Origin: Desmodesmus armatus
Taxonomy: Eukaryota; Chlorophyta; Chlorophyceae; Sphaeropleales; Scenedesmaceae
Length of the DNA stretch: 64,000 nt
Direction: 5' to 3'
Assembly: GCA_007449985.2 (NCBI GenBank)
Contig: VIIQ02000836.1
Location: forward strand, 1 to 64,000
The notes beneath the pieces were generated by a model. The model ran no database searches. It saw only the letters and a list, made by a program, of their open reading frames with translations, and had not been told where the DNA came from. Positions within the stretch are counted from its first letter, which is position 1. The number at the start of each line of letters is the position of its first letter. The translations under genes and the position numbers were made by a program. This document shows, one piece after another, positions 39,208-50,101 of the stretch.

Positions 39208-39901
39208 CTAACCAACCACCTGCGGCTGCCCAACAGCATTAGGAATGTGCTGTGGCTGCCCATACCCCTTGGGCCGCCTGCATCACAAGTTCAACCAGCA
39301 GAAAGAGCGTTCAGCGCTGCAGGATGGGGTTGCAGCTTGGACGTGATGCTACTTCCCACCATGCTGTTGTGCTGTGACCTGCTGCTGCCTGCTCGGGGGC
39401 GATGCAAAATGCATGCATGCAACACCAAATCAGCTGCTTGACAACGCATGTGAAAAAAACAGTGGCTTGCTGTCACCAGCTGCTGTTCGGCAGTTGCTGC
39501 TGTGATTCAGCTGATGACACACCTGAACAGCATTATGTGGGGCTCAGGTCTGTGGATGGCGTAGTGCTCCCAGCCACGGGACTGCTGGACGCCAAGGCCA
39601 CGCCACTCGTTCTGCAGAGATAACATGATGTTGTTGATTGAAAAGGGCAGCTCCATCATGGCCAAGGCGGCCAGCAACGACCCAACAGCAGCAGCAGCTG
39701 CTCACCTCTGACAGCAGACGGTTCTTAGGAAGGTGCTGGGCGATCTCCGGGGGTAGGACCACGTGCCTGCGGTCAAGTGTGGCTTCATGAGCAAGCAGCA
39801 CTGGCCAGCAGACCCGCTGCGCGTCCATGATGCCCACAGTACCTGTACTCATACACATCATCATAGTATTTCTCGGAGTACTGGATGTTGTTGTGCGCCA
39901 T
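39208..39901 (-). CDS. CKS1: Cyclin-dependent kinase regulatory subunit CKS1
   Basis: A small adaptor that binds CDKs and phosphorylated substrates during the cell cycle. Four short exons join exactly in phase: 39901-39843, 39766-39706, 39611-39523, 39277-39208, giving 92 aa (family 80-100). The whole fold is visible: [30 protein letters not shown], the [16 protein letters not shown] anion-binding segment and the [13 protein letters not shown] hinge with the HxPEPH motif. The C-terminal tail ([20 protein letters not shown]) is specific to this protein. The third exon would otherwise read through to a stop after MLFRCVIS; splicing at AG|GTGTGT to the fourth exon restores the conserved RRP. It is convergent with INO1. 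Confidence 0.96.
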
Positions 39902-40930
39902 GGCGGGCTAAGATTCTTGTGGGTTGTGGATCACGCCTTTGTGATGCCACTGGCCGGCTGTGTTGGTGGCCTGTGGCGCAGAGGGGATGATTTCGGACTT
40001 GTTGTTGTTGGCAGGAGGTTGCTGGCTGAAAGCCCGCAGTCCTGAATGCAAAAAACGAACGCACGGAACAAACACGTCTGCTTCGGGGCAAGATTGCAGC
40101 CAGTAAGACAATATGGGGCGTTCAAAATTGTGACAGCCGGGTTCAAGGTCTTCAAGGTCTTAGTGCGTAAACATGCGGGGCGCTTGAGGGTGTTGGTGCT
40201 TTCGATGCTGATTCTCGACTCTTGTAAGGCCCGGCCAGGCTGGCTCTCCTTGTTTGAATCCGGTGGGAGAGAGACAGCAGATCACATTGCACAAGGTGAT
40301 TTTGGTGTAGCAGGCTTCTAGGAAGCAACTTTGATAGTGTTCAAGCACTAGATGTGCTTCACTGAGAGTGGTGTCTGCGCCTCCTGCTTGCAGTCAGCAA
40401 CAGACTGGTGAGTTCTAGCCCACAGCCATGCAAGGACAGCGTTGTGCTGGCTGTGCAAGCAAGGCACCATAGGAAATGGCATGTGCTGTGAGCATGCCGA
40501 CCCACATTGCCCTCTGCATCTGCGGCAACTGCTGGTGTCTTCAGACTCGTCACTCGTGTGGCATTTGCTCAGCCAACCAGCCAACAGGTAGCAACTCGCT
40601 AGATGCAAGTAAGGCCCCTCCCCATCTACACCTAAATCTGCTATGGTGTACCTTTTCTGCTGTTCCCTGCCACCCTTCTCACAGTATGCAAGGGTGCACA
40701 GGTACAGGGCCATACCATGGTCCCTTCAAATGGTCACAAAACTCATCCACACCCAGCAACTTTGGATCACTTCGGAACACCGTTGCCACCATACTGACCA
40801 TCAACAACACAATGCAGCATGCTGTGATGCAGCATTGTGCCCAGCACATTTCCCTGGACGCAGGGGGCATGTCGCAGCCAACAGGTGCAACATCACCATT
40901 AGTGTGCTGTTGCTGCTGCCTCCCTACTGC
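39902..40930. other. Intergenic region CKS1 / DPE1
   Basis: About 1 kb between two reverse-strand genes. It should contain the CKS1 promoter and the DPE1 3' UTR. I see no coding region or strong motif. Confidence 0.5.
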
Positions 40931-43900
40931 TCAGTACTCGACCTCCACGCCCTTGGGGAGCCTGTCATAAACATATGCCAGCTTCTTCAACTCTTCCGCC
41001 TCCGCCTGGAGGTCTGACCACACGCCAGTGCTGCCCACGCGCCATGCCCAGTTGCCGGCTGCCTTGCCGGGGGTGTTCATGCGTGCACTGTTGTCCAGGC
41101 GCATGATGTCCTGCAACATCACACAGCAACAGCAGCAGCACCAGGCACACCAAGCGATTCAGTCAACGGGATTGCTGCCAGCTGACACTGTGTGACCACA
41201 AAGTATGCACACAGTCCCCTCATTGAGCAGATGATGCCCATGCTGAAACCAACACGTCCCGCAGCCACCTGCATACAGTAAGCACATGGACACAACAACG
41301 CCAGGCCACTCCAGCATGCACAGTGCATCCTAGCCCAGCCCAGCCCAGCTGAGCACACAGCATGAGTCGTTGGTGTCCTCACCTGCATCATGATGATGCT
41401 GGTGCCTGACACTGAGGCCATGGCTGCCTTGATGAAGTCCCAGGCGATGTCACTGCCGTCAGAGCCCAGGTAGGCCTGCAGGTACTTCTTGTCCTGAGCG
41501 TTGGCACTGTCGGCAAACCAGCCCACTGCAGTCTCGTTGTCGTGCGTGCCGGGGTAGCAGAAGCTGTTGTCGTAGTGCATGTGCGGCAGGTGCACGTTGT
41601 TGGTGCCACCACCCCATGCAAACTGCAGGACGACCATGCCAGGGGCACCGATCTCCTCCCTGCAGTATGGGGGAGGGGTGCAGCAGAAAAGCGGCCACAG
41701 AGACCATGGTCAAGGGGACTGAGCAACATAGTGACGACCCCACAGCATGGGGTGTATCATGGCATGCTCAGCAAACACAGCTGCAGTTTGATGCCCAACT
41801 TCTCAAGTGCACAAGAGCGATGAATGCCTTGCACCGGCTGCATGCTGCAGCTGCCCTGCAGATGCCACTCGCCGCCCTTGGGACCGACCTTACAAGACAC
41901 CACAACTTGCCCACCATCGCGCCGCGGCACAACCACTGAAGCAGCTGCTGTGGGTTGTGTGCAGGCCCGTTATCCACTCCCAAAGAGAAAGTATGTGTGA
42001 GGAACGAAAGAGGGAAAATAGGGACAGGAGTGCGAAATACTGCGTGCCGTCATCACCCCTTCTCACCTGAGCTTGACCACGTCTGTGGTGATGATGCCCA
42101 GGTCCTCAGCCAGGATGGGCACCTCGCCCAGCTGCCTCTGCAGGGCTTGGAACAGCTCCAGCCCAGGGCCAACCCGCCACACACCATTCATGGCAGTCTC
42201 CTCAGTGGCCTCCACAGACCAGTAGCCTGCAAACGCCCTGTTGACACACAGCACAGGAGCAGGCAGTTACAATGGCGCGTGCATGCATCACAATGATGAC
42301 CGACTGCTTGCAATTAGTCAAGGTTCTATCCTCGCTGCTTCCTGACAGCTGCCCAACCAACCACAGCAGGGGCCAGGCGACATGCAGTACGGTGCTGAGC
42401 AAGCACAAGAAAGCTCTCCTCATGGCCACCATTTTGAGTTTGTTCCCCTGGGGACTTCCTCACACAGCGACCAACTGCTACATGCCCAGGAGAAGCCGGC
42501 AAGCAAAAAGAACTAGGGTGCCACTATGTTTCTTCTTATAACACAAATGCGTTTGGTTGGTTGATTCCTCACCTGAAGTGGTCGATGCGTGTCTCATCAT
42601 ACAGCTGCAGGGCGCGGCCCATGCGGTGTGCCCACCACTGGAAGCCCTCAGCCTCATGGGCAGGCCACCTGCAGCAGCAGCCGACAGATACAGCAGGAAC
42701 ATTGGTGAGCATTGCCTACCAAATCACCCCCAAACCAGTGAGAAACCAAGTTAGACCTTTGAGAACGAACCATGCCAGGGCTAGCTGCTTCAACAATGGG
42801 TTACGTATGCCAGGACAGTCATGGTCAGCTGATGAGTCACCCCCATGCTGCCGGCCTGCCGTCAGCAGTGCCACACGACTTCAGGATCAGCCCCACGATC
42901 TCATGGTGCCTCCCTCACCTGTAGAGTGGGCTGCCCCATAGCTGGCCTGTCTCACTGAAGGCATCTGGCGGCACACCCGACACATCCTCAGGGGCACACG
43001 TCTTCTCATTCAGCTCAAACAGGTGCCTGCACACAGCAAACATGGACACACGTCGGCCGGCGTGTGAGACTGCTACACTCTCAGCGTCACCATACGTTCA
43101 CCAGACGTATGTGCCCCAAGACATTTGTGCCCCAAGATGCAGAACAACAGGCTTGCCGGCGCACGCACCTGCAGAACAGCCACACACATTCAAACAACTC
43201 ACTAAGCATACACTGGCGTGCAACACCCCCCTTGCGTCTGTTTGGTTCAATTAGCCTTGCTGCAGGGCTGCCTCCAGGAGGACCTGCCATCCTGCCACCC
43301 CTTCCGTGCGTCAGGCCCTCACCTGTTGGCCCAGACATCAGCAGACTGGCCGCCCACATAGATTGGCATGTCACCAATGATCTTGATGCCCTTGGCGTTG
43401 GCATACACCTGCACACACAGCAGCATGGGGTGGTCGGACCTTTGCTTGCCTTTGCATAGGGTGACAGCAGGACCAAGCAACAAGCACACTGACGCGGACC
43501 CTCTTCGCTACCCCGGCGTTAGTGCGGCTGTGGTCAGCACCATGAAGCTCGTGAGGTGCAGCTGCCAACTTTATACGTCCACCCTGGCATACTGCAAACA
43601 CAACGAACACAGTGCAAAGCAGCTCGTCCACACATGCTGCCCCTTGGTCCTCACCTTGAGTGCGCGCCACTGCCTGTCAAAGAGGAACTGCACCGCCACA
43701 AACTCGTCCACCTGCGCCTTGAACGTCTTGTGTGCGTCCTTGATGGCAGAGGCCTTCCTGAACCTCAGCGGCTCAGGCCACTCCCACCAGTCCAGGCCCT
43801 CAAGGTCAGGCTGCTGCCGCACGGCATCAAACAGGGCAGAGTCCTCGAGCCACGGGTTGTCTGCCCTGAACTTGGCCATCAGCGCCCGCAGCCCTGTGAA

Positions 43901-45485
43901 CTTGGGGGAGGAGAGCAGCCTCTGGGCGGCCTTCTGCAGCAGCGGCTGCTTCACAGCGGCCACCTAAACGCAGCAGCAGCGGCAGGAGTACAGCAGCCCC
44001 AGAAGACGTCAAGAGTTCAGCCAACAGCCATTGCGAAGATGAAAGTGAGCTGGCCAGGTGCACGGCAATACAGAGCATGTGGTAAGCACAGCCGACCGGG
44101 ATGCACCCAAACCGCATGCAGCAGGCAGAATTGCAACCTGACAGTGCCACGCCTGATGATGCTATTACAAGAACGCAGCAGCAGCGGCAGGAGTACAGCA
44201 GCCCCAGAAGACGTCAAGAGTTCAGCCAACAGCCATTGCGAAGATGAAAGTGAGCTGGCCAGGTGCACGGCAATACAGAGCATGTGGTAAGCACAGCCGA
44301 CCGGGATGCACCCAAACCGCATGCAGCAGGCAGAATTGCAACCTGACAGTGCCACGCCTGATGATGCTATTACAAGAACGCAGCAGCAGCGGCAGGAGTA
44401 CAGCAGCCCCAGAAGACGTCAAGAGTTCAGCCAACAGCCATTGCGAAGATGAAAGTGAGCTGGCCAGGTGCACGGCAATACAGAGCATGTGGTAAGCACA
44501 GCCGACCGGGATGCACCCAAACCGCATGCAGCAGGCAGAATTGCAACCTGACAGTGCCACGCCTGATGATGCTATTACAAGGTGTCCTCGAATCACTCCT
44601 GCTGCAATTGCACAGCCCCCCGTCCTGCCTTCTGTCATGCCCACCTTTTCAAACTGCACGTCCCCATCAGGCATTACGGGTGGTGCGTCAGTGGGGTCCA
44701 GCAGACCCTCAGTGATGAGAGCATGCAGGTCGATGAGCAGGGGGTTGCCGCAGTTGGTGTCCAGGCCTGAGTAGGGGCTGTAGTACTCTGGGTCAGGAGG
44801 CACCAGCGGCAGCACCTGGGGGCAGACAACAAATCAAGGTTTGAGGATCACTACAGTGCACAAAAGCAACCAAAAAGCAGTGCGGCGATGCACAAGGTGT
44901 TTCTTTCTTGTGGACAGACCGTACCGTGCATCCTGGAAGGCAACACTGCAGTGTTGCCTTCCACCCGTAACCTTTGCGCCCTTCAGGCCTGTCTGTCACT
45001 GTGACAAGGCAATGCTGCTGGCCAGGATCAAGCTGCTGAAGCTGGCCCCTTACCTGCCAGCACTGCATGCCTGCGCCCGCCAGCCAGTCAACAAATTTGA
45101 AGGCCTCTCCACCTAGCTCCCCAATGCCATGCGGCCCAGGCAGGGACGTGGGGTGCAGGATGACGCCAGCACGCCTGCCCTTGTGCCAGTCAGGCATGTT
45201 GGAGTTCTCACTGTATGCGGCACCAAGCCGAACCCCAACCTTGCTGGGTGCAGCAGCTTTGGCCTCAGCACGCACAGCTGCTGCTGGGCGTCTGCTCCAG
45301 CTGCTGCGGCTACACTGCACGGCTGGCTGCGCTGCTGGCAAGGCGTGCTGGTGGTGTTGCCTGTGGTGCACCTTGCGGTACGCACAGCAGCTTGGCACCT
45401 GCTGGGGCATGCTCTGCTGCCTCAGCCTTTGTTGGTGGGAAGCGTTCATGGCGCTGCCAGCGCCATGGAGAGCGAGCTGCTGCAT
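40931..45485 (-). CDS. DPE1: Plastid 4-alpha-glucanotransferase (disproportionating enzyme, GH77)
   Basis: Transfers maltooligosaccharide segments between alpha-1,4-glucans in starch metabolism. Nine exons join in phase: 45485-45054, 44815-44645, 43963-43655, 43408-43323, 43026-42919, 42668-42573, 42237-42067, 41659-41383, 41110-40931, giving about 609 aa. The first 75-80 residues are rich in Gln, Ser, Arg and Ala with no acidic residues, as in a chloroplast transit peptide. The mature enzyme follows: GVILHPTSLPGPHGIGELG, YSPYSGLDTNCGNPLLIDL, IIGDMPIYVGGQSADVWANR, then the GH77 catalytic residues Asp398 (RIDHFR), Glu445 (ILAEDLG) and Asp498 (GTHDNE). The Asp-Glu spacing of 47 equals that of the bacterial enzyme. 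Intron 2 contains a 205-bp unit in three copies and intron 1 a perfect palindrome. A second in-frame ATG lies at 45449. Confidence 0.95.
43967..44581. repeat. 205-bp tandem repeat, three copies, in DPE1 intron 2
   Basis: The units 43967-44171, 44172-44376 and 44377-44581 appear identical by eye. They occupy most of the 681-bp intron, and the array ends only three bases before the 3' splice site (read on the reverse strand). Each unit begins with AACGCAGCAGCAGCGGCAGG on the plus strand. Confidence 0.97.
44935..44962. repeat. Perfect 28-bp spacer-less palindrome in DPE1 intron 1
   Basis: The left half GGAAGGCAACACTG is followed immediately by its exact complement, with a PstI-like CTGCAG at the centre. 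It can fold as a hairpin on either strand. Confidence 0.97.
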
Positions 45486-46487
45486 GCTGCTGCTGTGGAG
45501 AGCTTGCCTGCTGCAGGCTCAGGTCTGCCCCAGCACGGGCAGCAGCAGTGTGCTGCAAACAGCCCTTGTCGTGTCTTGCTAGCCGTGATCAGCACGACAG
45601 AGCGATGAACGCAAGCACCAACGACGTTTGTACAGCCCCTTGATAAGTCTGTCCAGTGCTGGAGAATGCAGACTTGCTTCAGCCAGATCACTTGTGCATG
45701 CACTGCTAATGGTCTGCAGCGGTCAAAGCAAGCTAGCCGCCCCTTGACAAACGCTTGATGTTGTCACAGTGACGGCGTATGATGCATCATTCCTTGGACG
45801 ACAGGGTTTGAGGGAAATCCTTGGATTTCTAGGGTTGGCGTTCATGACGTGTTGGTGATGCATTTGATGGTCTTCCCCACGCTTTTGCTTATTAAAATGC
45901 AATCAATACGTTGTGAGCGTTGCACACGGTACCGAGGCATCACAAGGGGCACCCCCAATGCACCAGGCGGTTGGGTGAGAGACCCCTCAAGGCCTGCTGT
46001 CGGAGGGTGGGGGCAGAGGCGCACTTTCAACCAAGTCAACTTGCCAATTGCGCACAAGAGAGCTATACAACAGCATCATTGGGCAATCAAAATGTGTGAC
46101 TAACATTTACACAACTAAACCGCACACACGTACCCCCCTGCAGCAAAACCCTCTGTATGCCTGCTTATGGTGCTGTTGCGAGTTATTACAGCTTTGTATA
46201 TGCCCATCACCTTGTATTGGAAGTCCTGCAATTCATCACACGCACAGACAAGCCTTGCGCCCAGACGCCAATTTCCAAGTCCAGCAGTGCGGTGGTGCCA
46301 TCCTGGCGTGTGTACACCATCAGCTATCCTGTTCAAATTAGTCATGTATTGACGACTCAACCAGCAGAGCTCGTCCATATTGTGCTGCCTTTCATACAGC
46401 ACACAAAAAAACAACAAAGGAGTACAGATCATACCTGGCTAGTGGCCTGCTGTTGCCCAGGCAACATCAGCAGCGGCAGCTGTAGGC
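45486..46487. promoter_or_regulatory. Divergent promoter region DPE1 / Kish
   Basis: One kilobase between divergent start codons. Apart from general AT enrichment in the middle (about 45840-46110) I see no clear TATA box or motif, and no coding region. Confidence 0.4.
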
Positions 46488-47085
46488 ATGTCAGCTCTTT
46501 TCGACTTTTCGTCGTTCTTGACTGTGGTGCTGCTCTTCGTCTGTTCATGCACATACTATAAGCTCATCAACCCTGGGGGCTTGACGCAAACGACAGGGTG
46601 AGTATGTGGTGCAGACGGAGGTGGTTTGCCTCAAACTGTGATGTGCTTTGGGTGCATGAAGTAGTAACAGCAGGGCTTGCTGCAAATGTTGCGGGTGTAG
46701 ATTTTACTCCTGGCCTGCTAGACCGGTCCATGTGTGTGCTGGCATTGCAGGTTCAAGGGTCTGTTCTGGAAAGCAGCTAGAATTGGTAAGGAGCACCTTG
46801 CAGCTGTTGGCATTGGAACGCATATCAGTCATCATCAGCTTAGCTACTCCCGTCCCAGGTTCATGCTGAAGCTGAGCACCCCCCCCCCCCCCCCCGTTCC
46901 CCACCTGCCTTGCCCGCCATGTAGAAACTGCTGTGCGGACTGCACTGACAAAAAGTACACCGCATGCAGAGGGCACAGAGATATTTCATCCCTGCATTTG
47001 ACCTTGTTGTGCTGCAGGTGAACGGTTAAGCCCATGGGTAGGCATAGCCTGCTTTGCTATGGGCTTCAGCATCCTCTTCTCATGA
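46488..47085 (+). CDS. Kish / TMEM167 family small membrane protein
   Basis: A conserved eukaryotic membrane protein of the early secretory pathway/Golgi. Three short exons join exactly in phase: 46488-46597, 46751-46785, 47018-47085, giving 70 aa, the usual family length of about 72. The protein starts MSALFDFSSFLTVVLLFVCS, like the MSAIFNFQSLLTVILLLICT start of animal Kish proteins. It continues with the diagnostic GLFWKAARIGERLSPWVG block split over exons 2 and 3, and ends in a second hydrophobic segment (IACFAMGFSILFS). Two transmembrane helices are therefore expected, at about residues 8-26 and 52-68. Splice sites are GTGAGT, GTAAGG and CAG. Intron 2 contains a run of about 16 Cs. Confidence 0.95.
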
Positions 47086-48454
47086 GGCCTGCCTGCCAAC
47101 AGTGTTGACAGCATAATGTTGAGAGCGAAGGCACACGGCGGCTGCGACGGTGTCGTGACGCAATGAGCCCTTTGGTTCTCCTAGCCTGCGCAGCCGTTAA
47201 CGGTCAAGCCGCATCTGGCGCAACACATTGCATGGCTGTGGTTGCTGCCAACAGGACATGTCCTTGTGGTCACATTGCAGCTGTATATGCATTGTGTGTT
47301 TGTGTGCTTTATGCCGCTGGTTGGTTCCTCGCAGCACTGCTGCACTTGCGGTGCAACCCATTCTTGCTGTCTGCCGTTGTGCAGCAGCGGGTTCCAGCCT
47401 GGACATCTATGAACTACCAGCGTCTGCTGGGTGTGGGCCTGTGCCAACGTTGTGCATGGATGTTGGGGACTGGTGGTTCCAGTGTGGTATGTTTACTCAC
47501 AACAACGCCCGGTCTGGGCAGGTTGGCAGCAAGGGTAGCATATGTAGTTGGCGGTTTCTGCAAGGCACGTGCTAACGGGTTTGTAGTGTAAGAGCGGTGA
47601 TGCTACCTGAAGCAACCCAGGCTCTTGAGTGTTCAGAATGCACAAGACGTGCAGTGACCTTCACTTAGGACACCAGGTGGTGCTGACTGATATAGCAGGG
47701 GCTGTGTTGGTCGAAGCCTGCTGCGAGTTGTGCTTGTGACAGCTGATGCCAGGGCAGCAATGACTCCCTGCAAGGGCATTTGGTTGTGACACACAGGCAC
47801 TGGACCTAGCATGCCCTTTGCTATGATGAAGAGCTGCTTGGGCTTATCCAGCGGGGTGGCTGCTAGCTGTAGCCCCACCAACAAGCCCCTGGCACATAGC
47901 GACACTATCCTGTCAAAATCATGCTGACTTGTTGACCTAGTGGATACACAGCAAAGCAAGAGTTCAACGTGGTAACCATTGTCAAGCATTCACGGCTTGT
48001 ACCCAATGTACAGCAACTAACGCCAATCAAAAGACGATCACTGACAGTAGTGATGGGATGACGGCCCATACACACGAAGGTGTGGATAGCCCCAGAGCCC
48101 AACAGGGATGAGGGTGTTCACACCACATGGACTGCTTTGCAGCAGAGCATCATCATGCAAAGCAAGCCGCAACAACGAACACCAGGCTGAGTGTTGTGTC
48201 CTGGTTCACAGCCTGACAGAAGCGGTGGGCTTGCAACTGCGACTGCTGCCAGAGTTGCCGCTGCTGACCCACCCTGACCCCACAAAAACAACTATGCTGA
48301 TGGAACAACGCCGATATATATACACATTGATGTACAAGGAACAGTTCCAATGCTAGCACAGTGCCACCCGGGCAGCACAAAAACAACACAGCCTCGACAA
48401 GGCAAAGCCACACCGCACAGCAAAGTAACGCGGCAGCAGTGACGGGGTGATGCA
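47086..48454. other. Convergent intergenic region Kish / SDE2
   Basis: About 1.4 kb of 3' flank for two convergent genes. A TGTAA on the plus strand near 47587 could end the Kish transcript. Open frames up to 142 codons lack any recognisable similarity and read like chance frames. Confidence 0.5.
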
Positions 48455-49767
48455 TCACTCTGCATCCTCACTGTCACTGTCACTATCGCTGCCGCTGTCA
48501 CTCCCGCCAACAAGGTCCAGCATGGTGGGCTTGCGCCTCTTTGCTGGGCTGCTGCTGCCTTCCTTACCACCAGCTGCTGCTGCTGCCGGCTTGCGCTTGC
48601 TGCCCGCTGCCGCCCCACAGTCAACTGCTGCTGCAGTCGCCACTGAGCCGTTGCCACCACTGCCATCGCCACTGTCAGTGCTGCTGCCGCTGCCGTTGCG
48701 CTTGCCCTGCTGGTGCAGGCCCTCGGCCAGTGCTGTGTGCACGGCCTCCACCACACGGTCCGCAGCCTCCTTGTGCTCACGCTTCACCTCCTCAACATTC
48801 ACCTGCATGTGCACACACAAATACAGCACCATACCAGCTGTCACCCTACACGCCACACAGCACAGGCTCGACACCACAACCAAGAGCCGACCAAACATCC
48901 GGCCAGCTGCAACACGAGACAGAACTTGCTGTACCACTGGAGCAGATTATCCAGCTCCCAGGCAAAGCTGCTACGGGCACATGCACAGGCCCCCCATGCG
49001 CTGTCATACAGGCTATTCCTGTCCGTTGCCTGTTCCTGCTTGGCGCATGAGCCTTGGCAGATCGGTGTACAGGTGTGCACAGACCAGATGCCATCCAGCC
49101 TTTTGCTGTTCTCCCTGCATACGCATCCCCATCAAACAGGTGTGTCCCCCCCCCCTTACCTGGAAATCTCGGTCCTTCTTGGCCTGCCGTGCCATGTCCT
49201 TCATGTGCTTCAGAGCCAGCTTCTCCAGCTCCCGCTCCTTGGCATCTGCCTCCCACTGCTTCAGCTTCTTTTCCGCCTCTACATGCCTCACCCTGCGGCC
49301 ACTCAGGTCTCTCATGGCGTCAAAGTTGTCCGTAATCTTGCCGTCGCGGCCTTGGCCACGCAGCAGAGCACCGAAACCACCCTTGCCACCGCACAGGCGC
49401 AGCAGCAGCTGTACTGTGCTGCCATGGCTCAAGCCGCAGTCTGCCAAGGAAGCGCTGCCTGGCTGCAGGGGCTTGCCGCCGAGACTGGTAATGAGCTGCT
49501 CTGCAATGGGAACACCATGCTGGGCCTGCATGCAGGGGAAAGCAGGGAGCAGGAACCGCAGCAGCAGCACAGGTGTTGCTGTGTCAGCAGCGGGAGCGCG
49601 GGCAGACAGACGCCACACCAGCGGGTGTGAGCAGCCATGACACCTTCTTCAGAGTGATACAGGTATACGCTGCTCACCTGGATGTGCTGCTGCAGCTGAA
49701 GCACTGTGTCAGTGGGCTCCAGGACCAGACTGCTGCAGGAACCATCGAGACGGACGAAAAGCTGCAT
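48455..49767 (-). CDS. SDE2: SDE2 homologue with cleavable ubiquitin-like domain
   Basis: SDE2 proteins are made with an N-terminal ubiquitin-like fold, cut after a GG motif by a deubiquitinase. The C-terminal product works in pre-mRNA splicing and, in animals, replication stress. Three exons join in phase: 49767-49678, 49525-49160, 48802-48455, giving 267 aa. The ubiquitin-like part spans residues 1-77 and ends LRLCGG, directly followed by KGGFGALLRG, the invariant processing site (GG~KGGFG). Next come NFDAMRDLSGRRVRHVEAEK and a charged helical stretch, all typical of the family. The third exon has a long Glu/Lys helix, an Ala/Ser-rich linker, a basic KRRK element and a Ser-Asp-rich acidic end. 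The expected free N terminus after cutting is Lys. Confidence 0.95.
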
Positions 49768-50101
49768 GCTAGCCTGCTGAGAGATGATGAAATGAACGTG
49801 AACAACGAAACTGATAGGGTGCCGGGCCGTTCAGCCAAACAGAGCAAGAACTGACAACGGTTGCCGTGGCCTCTTGACAATATGGCTTCTTGACGGCAGA
49901 CTACAGCGAACAAGACCTGATCGCCACGGAAACATTCTTCTTGCTTTGCCCAGCCAAACGCAACGCGTTAAACCCCGTAGGGGTTGGTAACTGTCTGACC
50001 ACACAGCGTGGATCTATCGTGGATTCAGCTTTAGTTGAGTTTGCTCGTCAACGGTAGTGACCTGCCAGCATCTGCTCCTCTCTCACCAGGACATTGGCAA
50101 A

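Noticed and set aside
41160..41272. Extra DPE1 exon (VAAGRVGFSMGIICSMRG)
   Set aside because: Exons 8 and 9 join directly in phase (MMQ to DIMRLDN), as in other GH77 enzymes; this segment would insert unrelated residues and lacks a suitable donor.
47163..47591. Open frame of 142 codons after the Kish gene
   Set aside because: No domain, poor codon pattern, and it lies in the expected 3' UTR/intergenic space.
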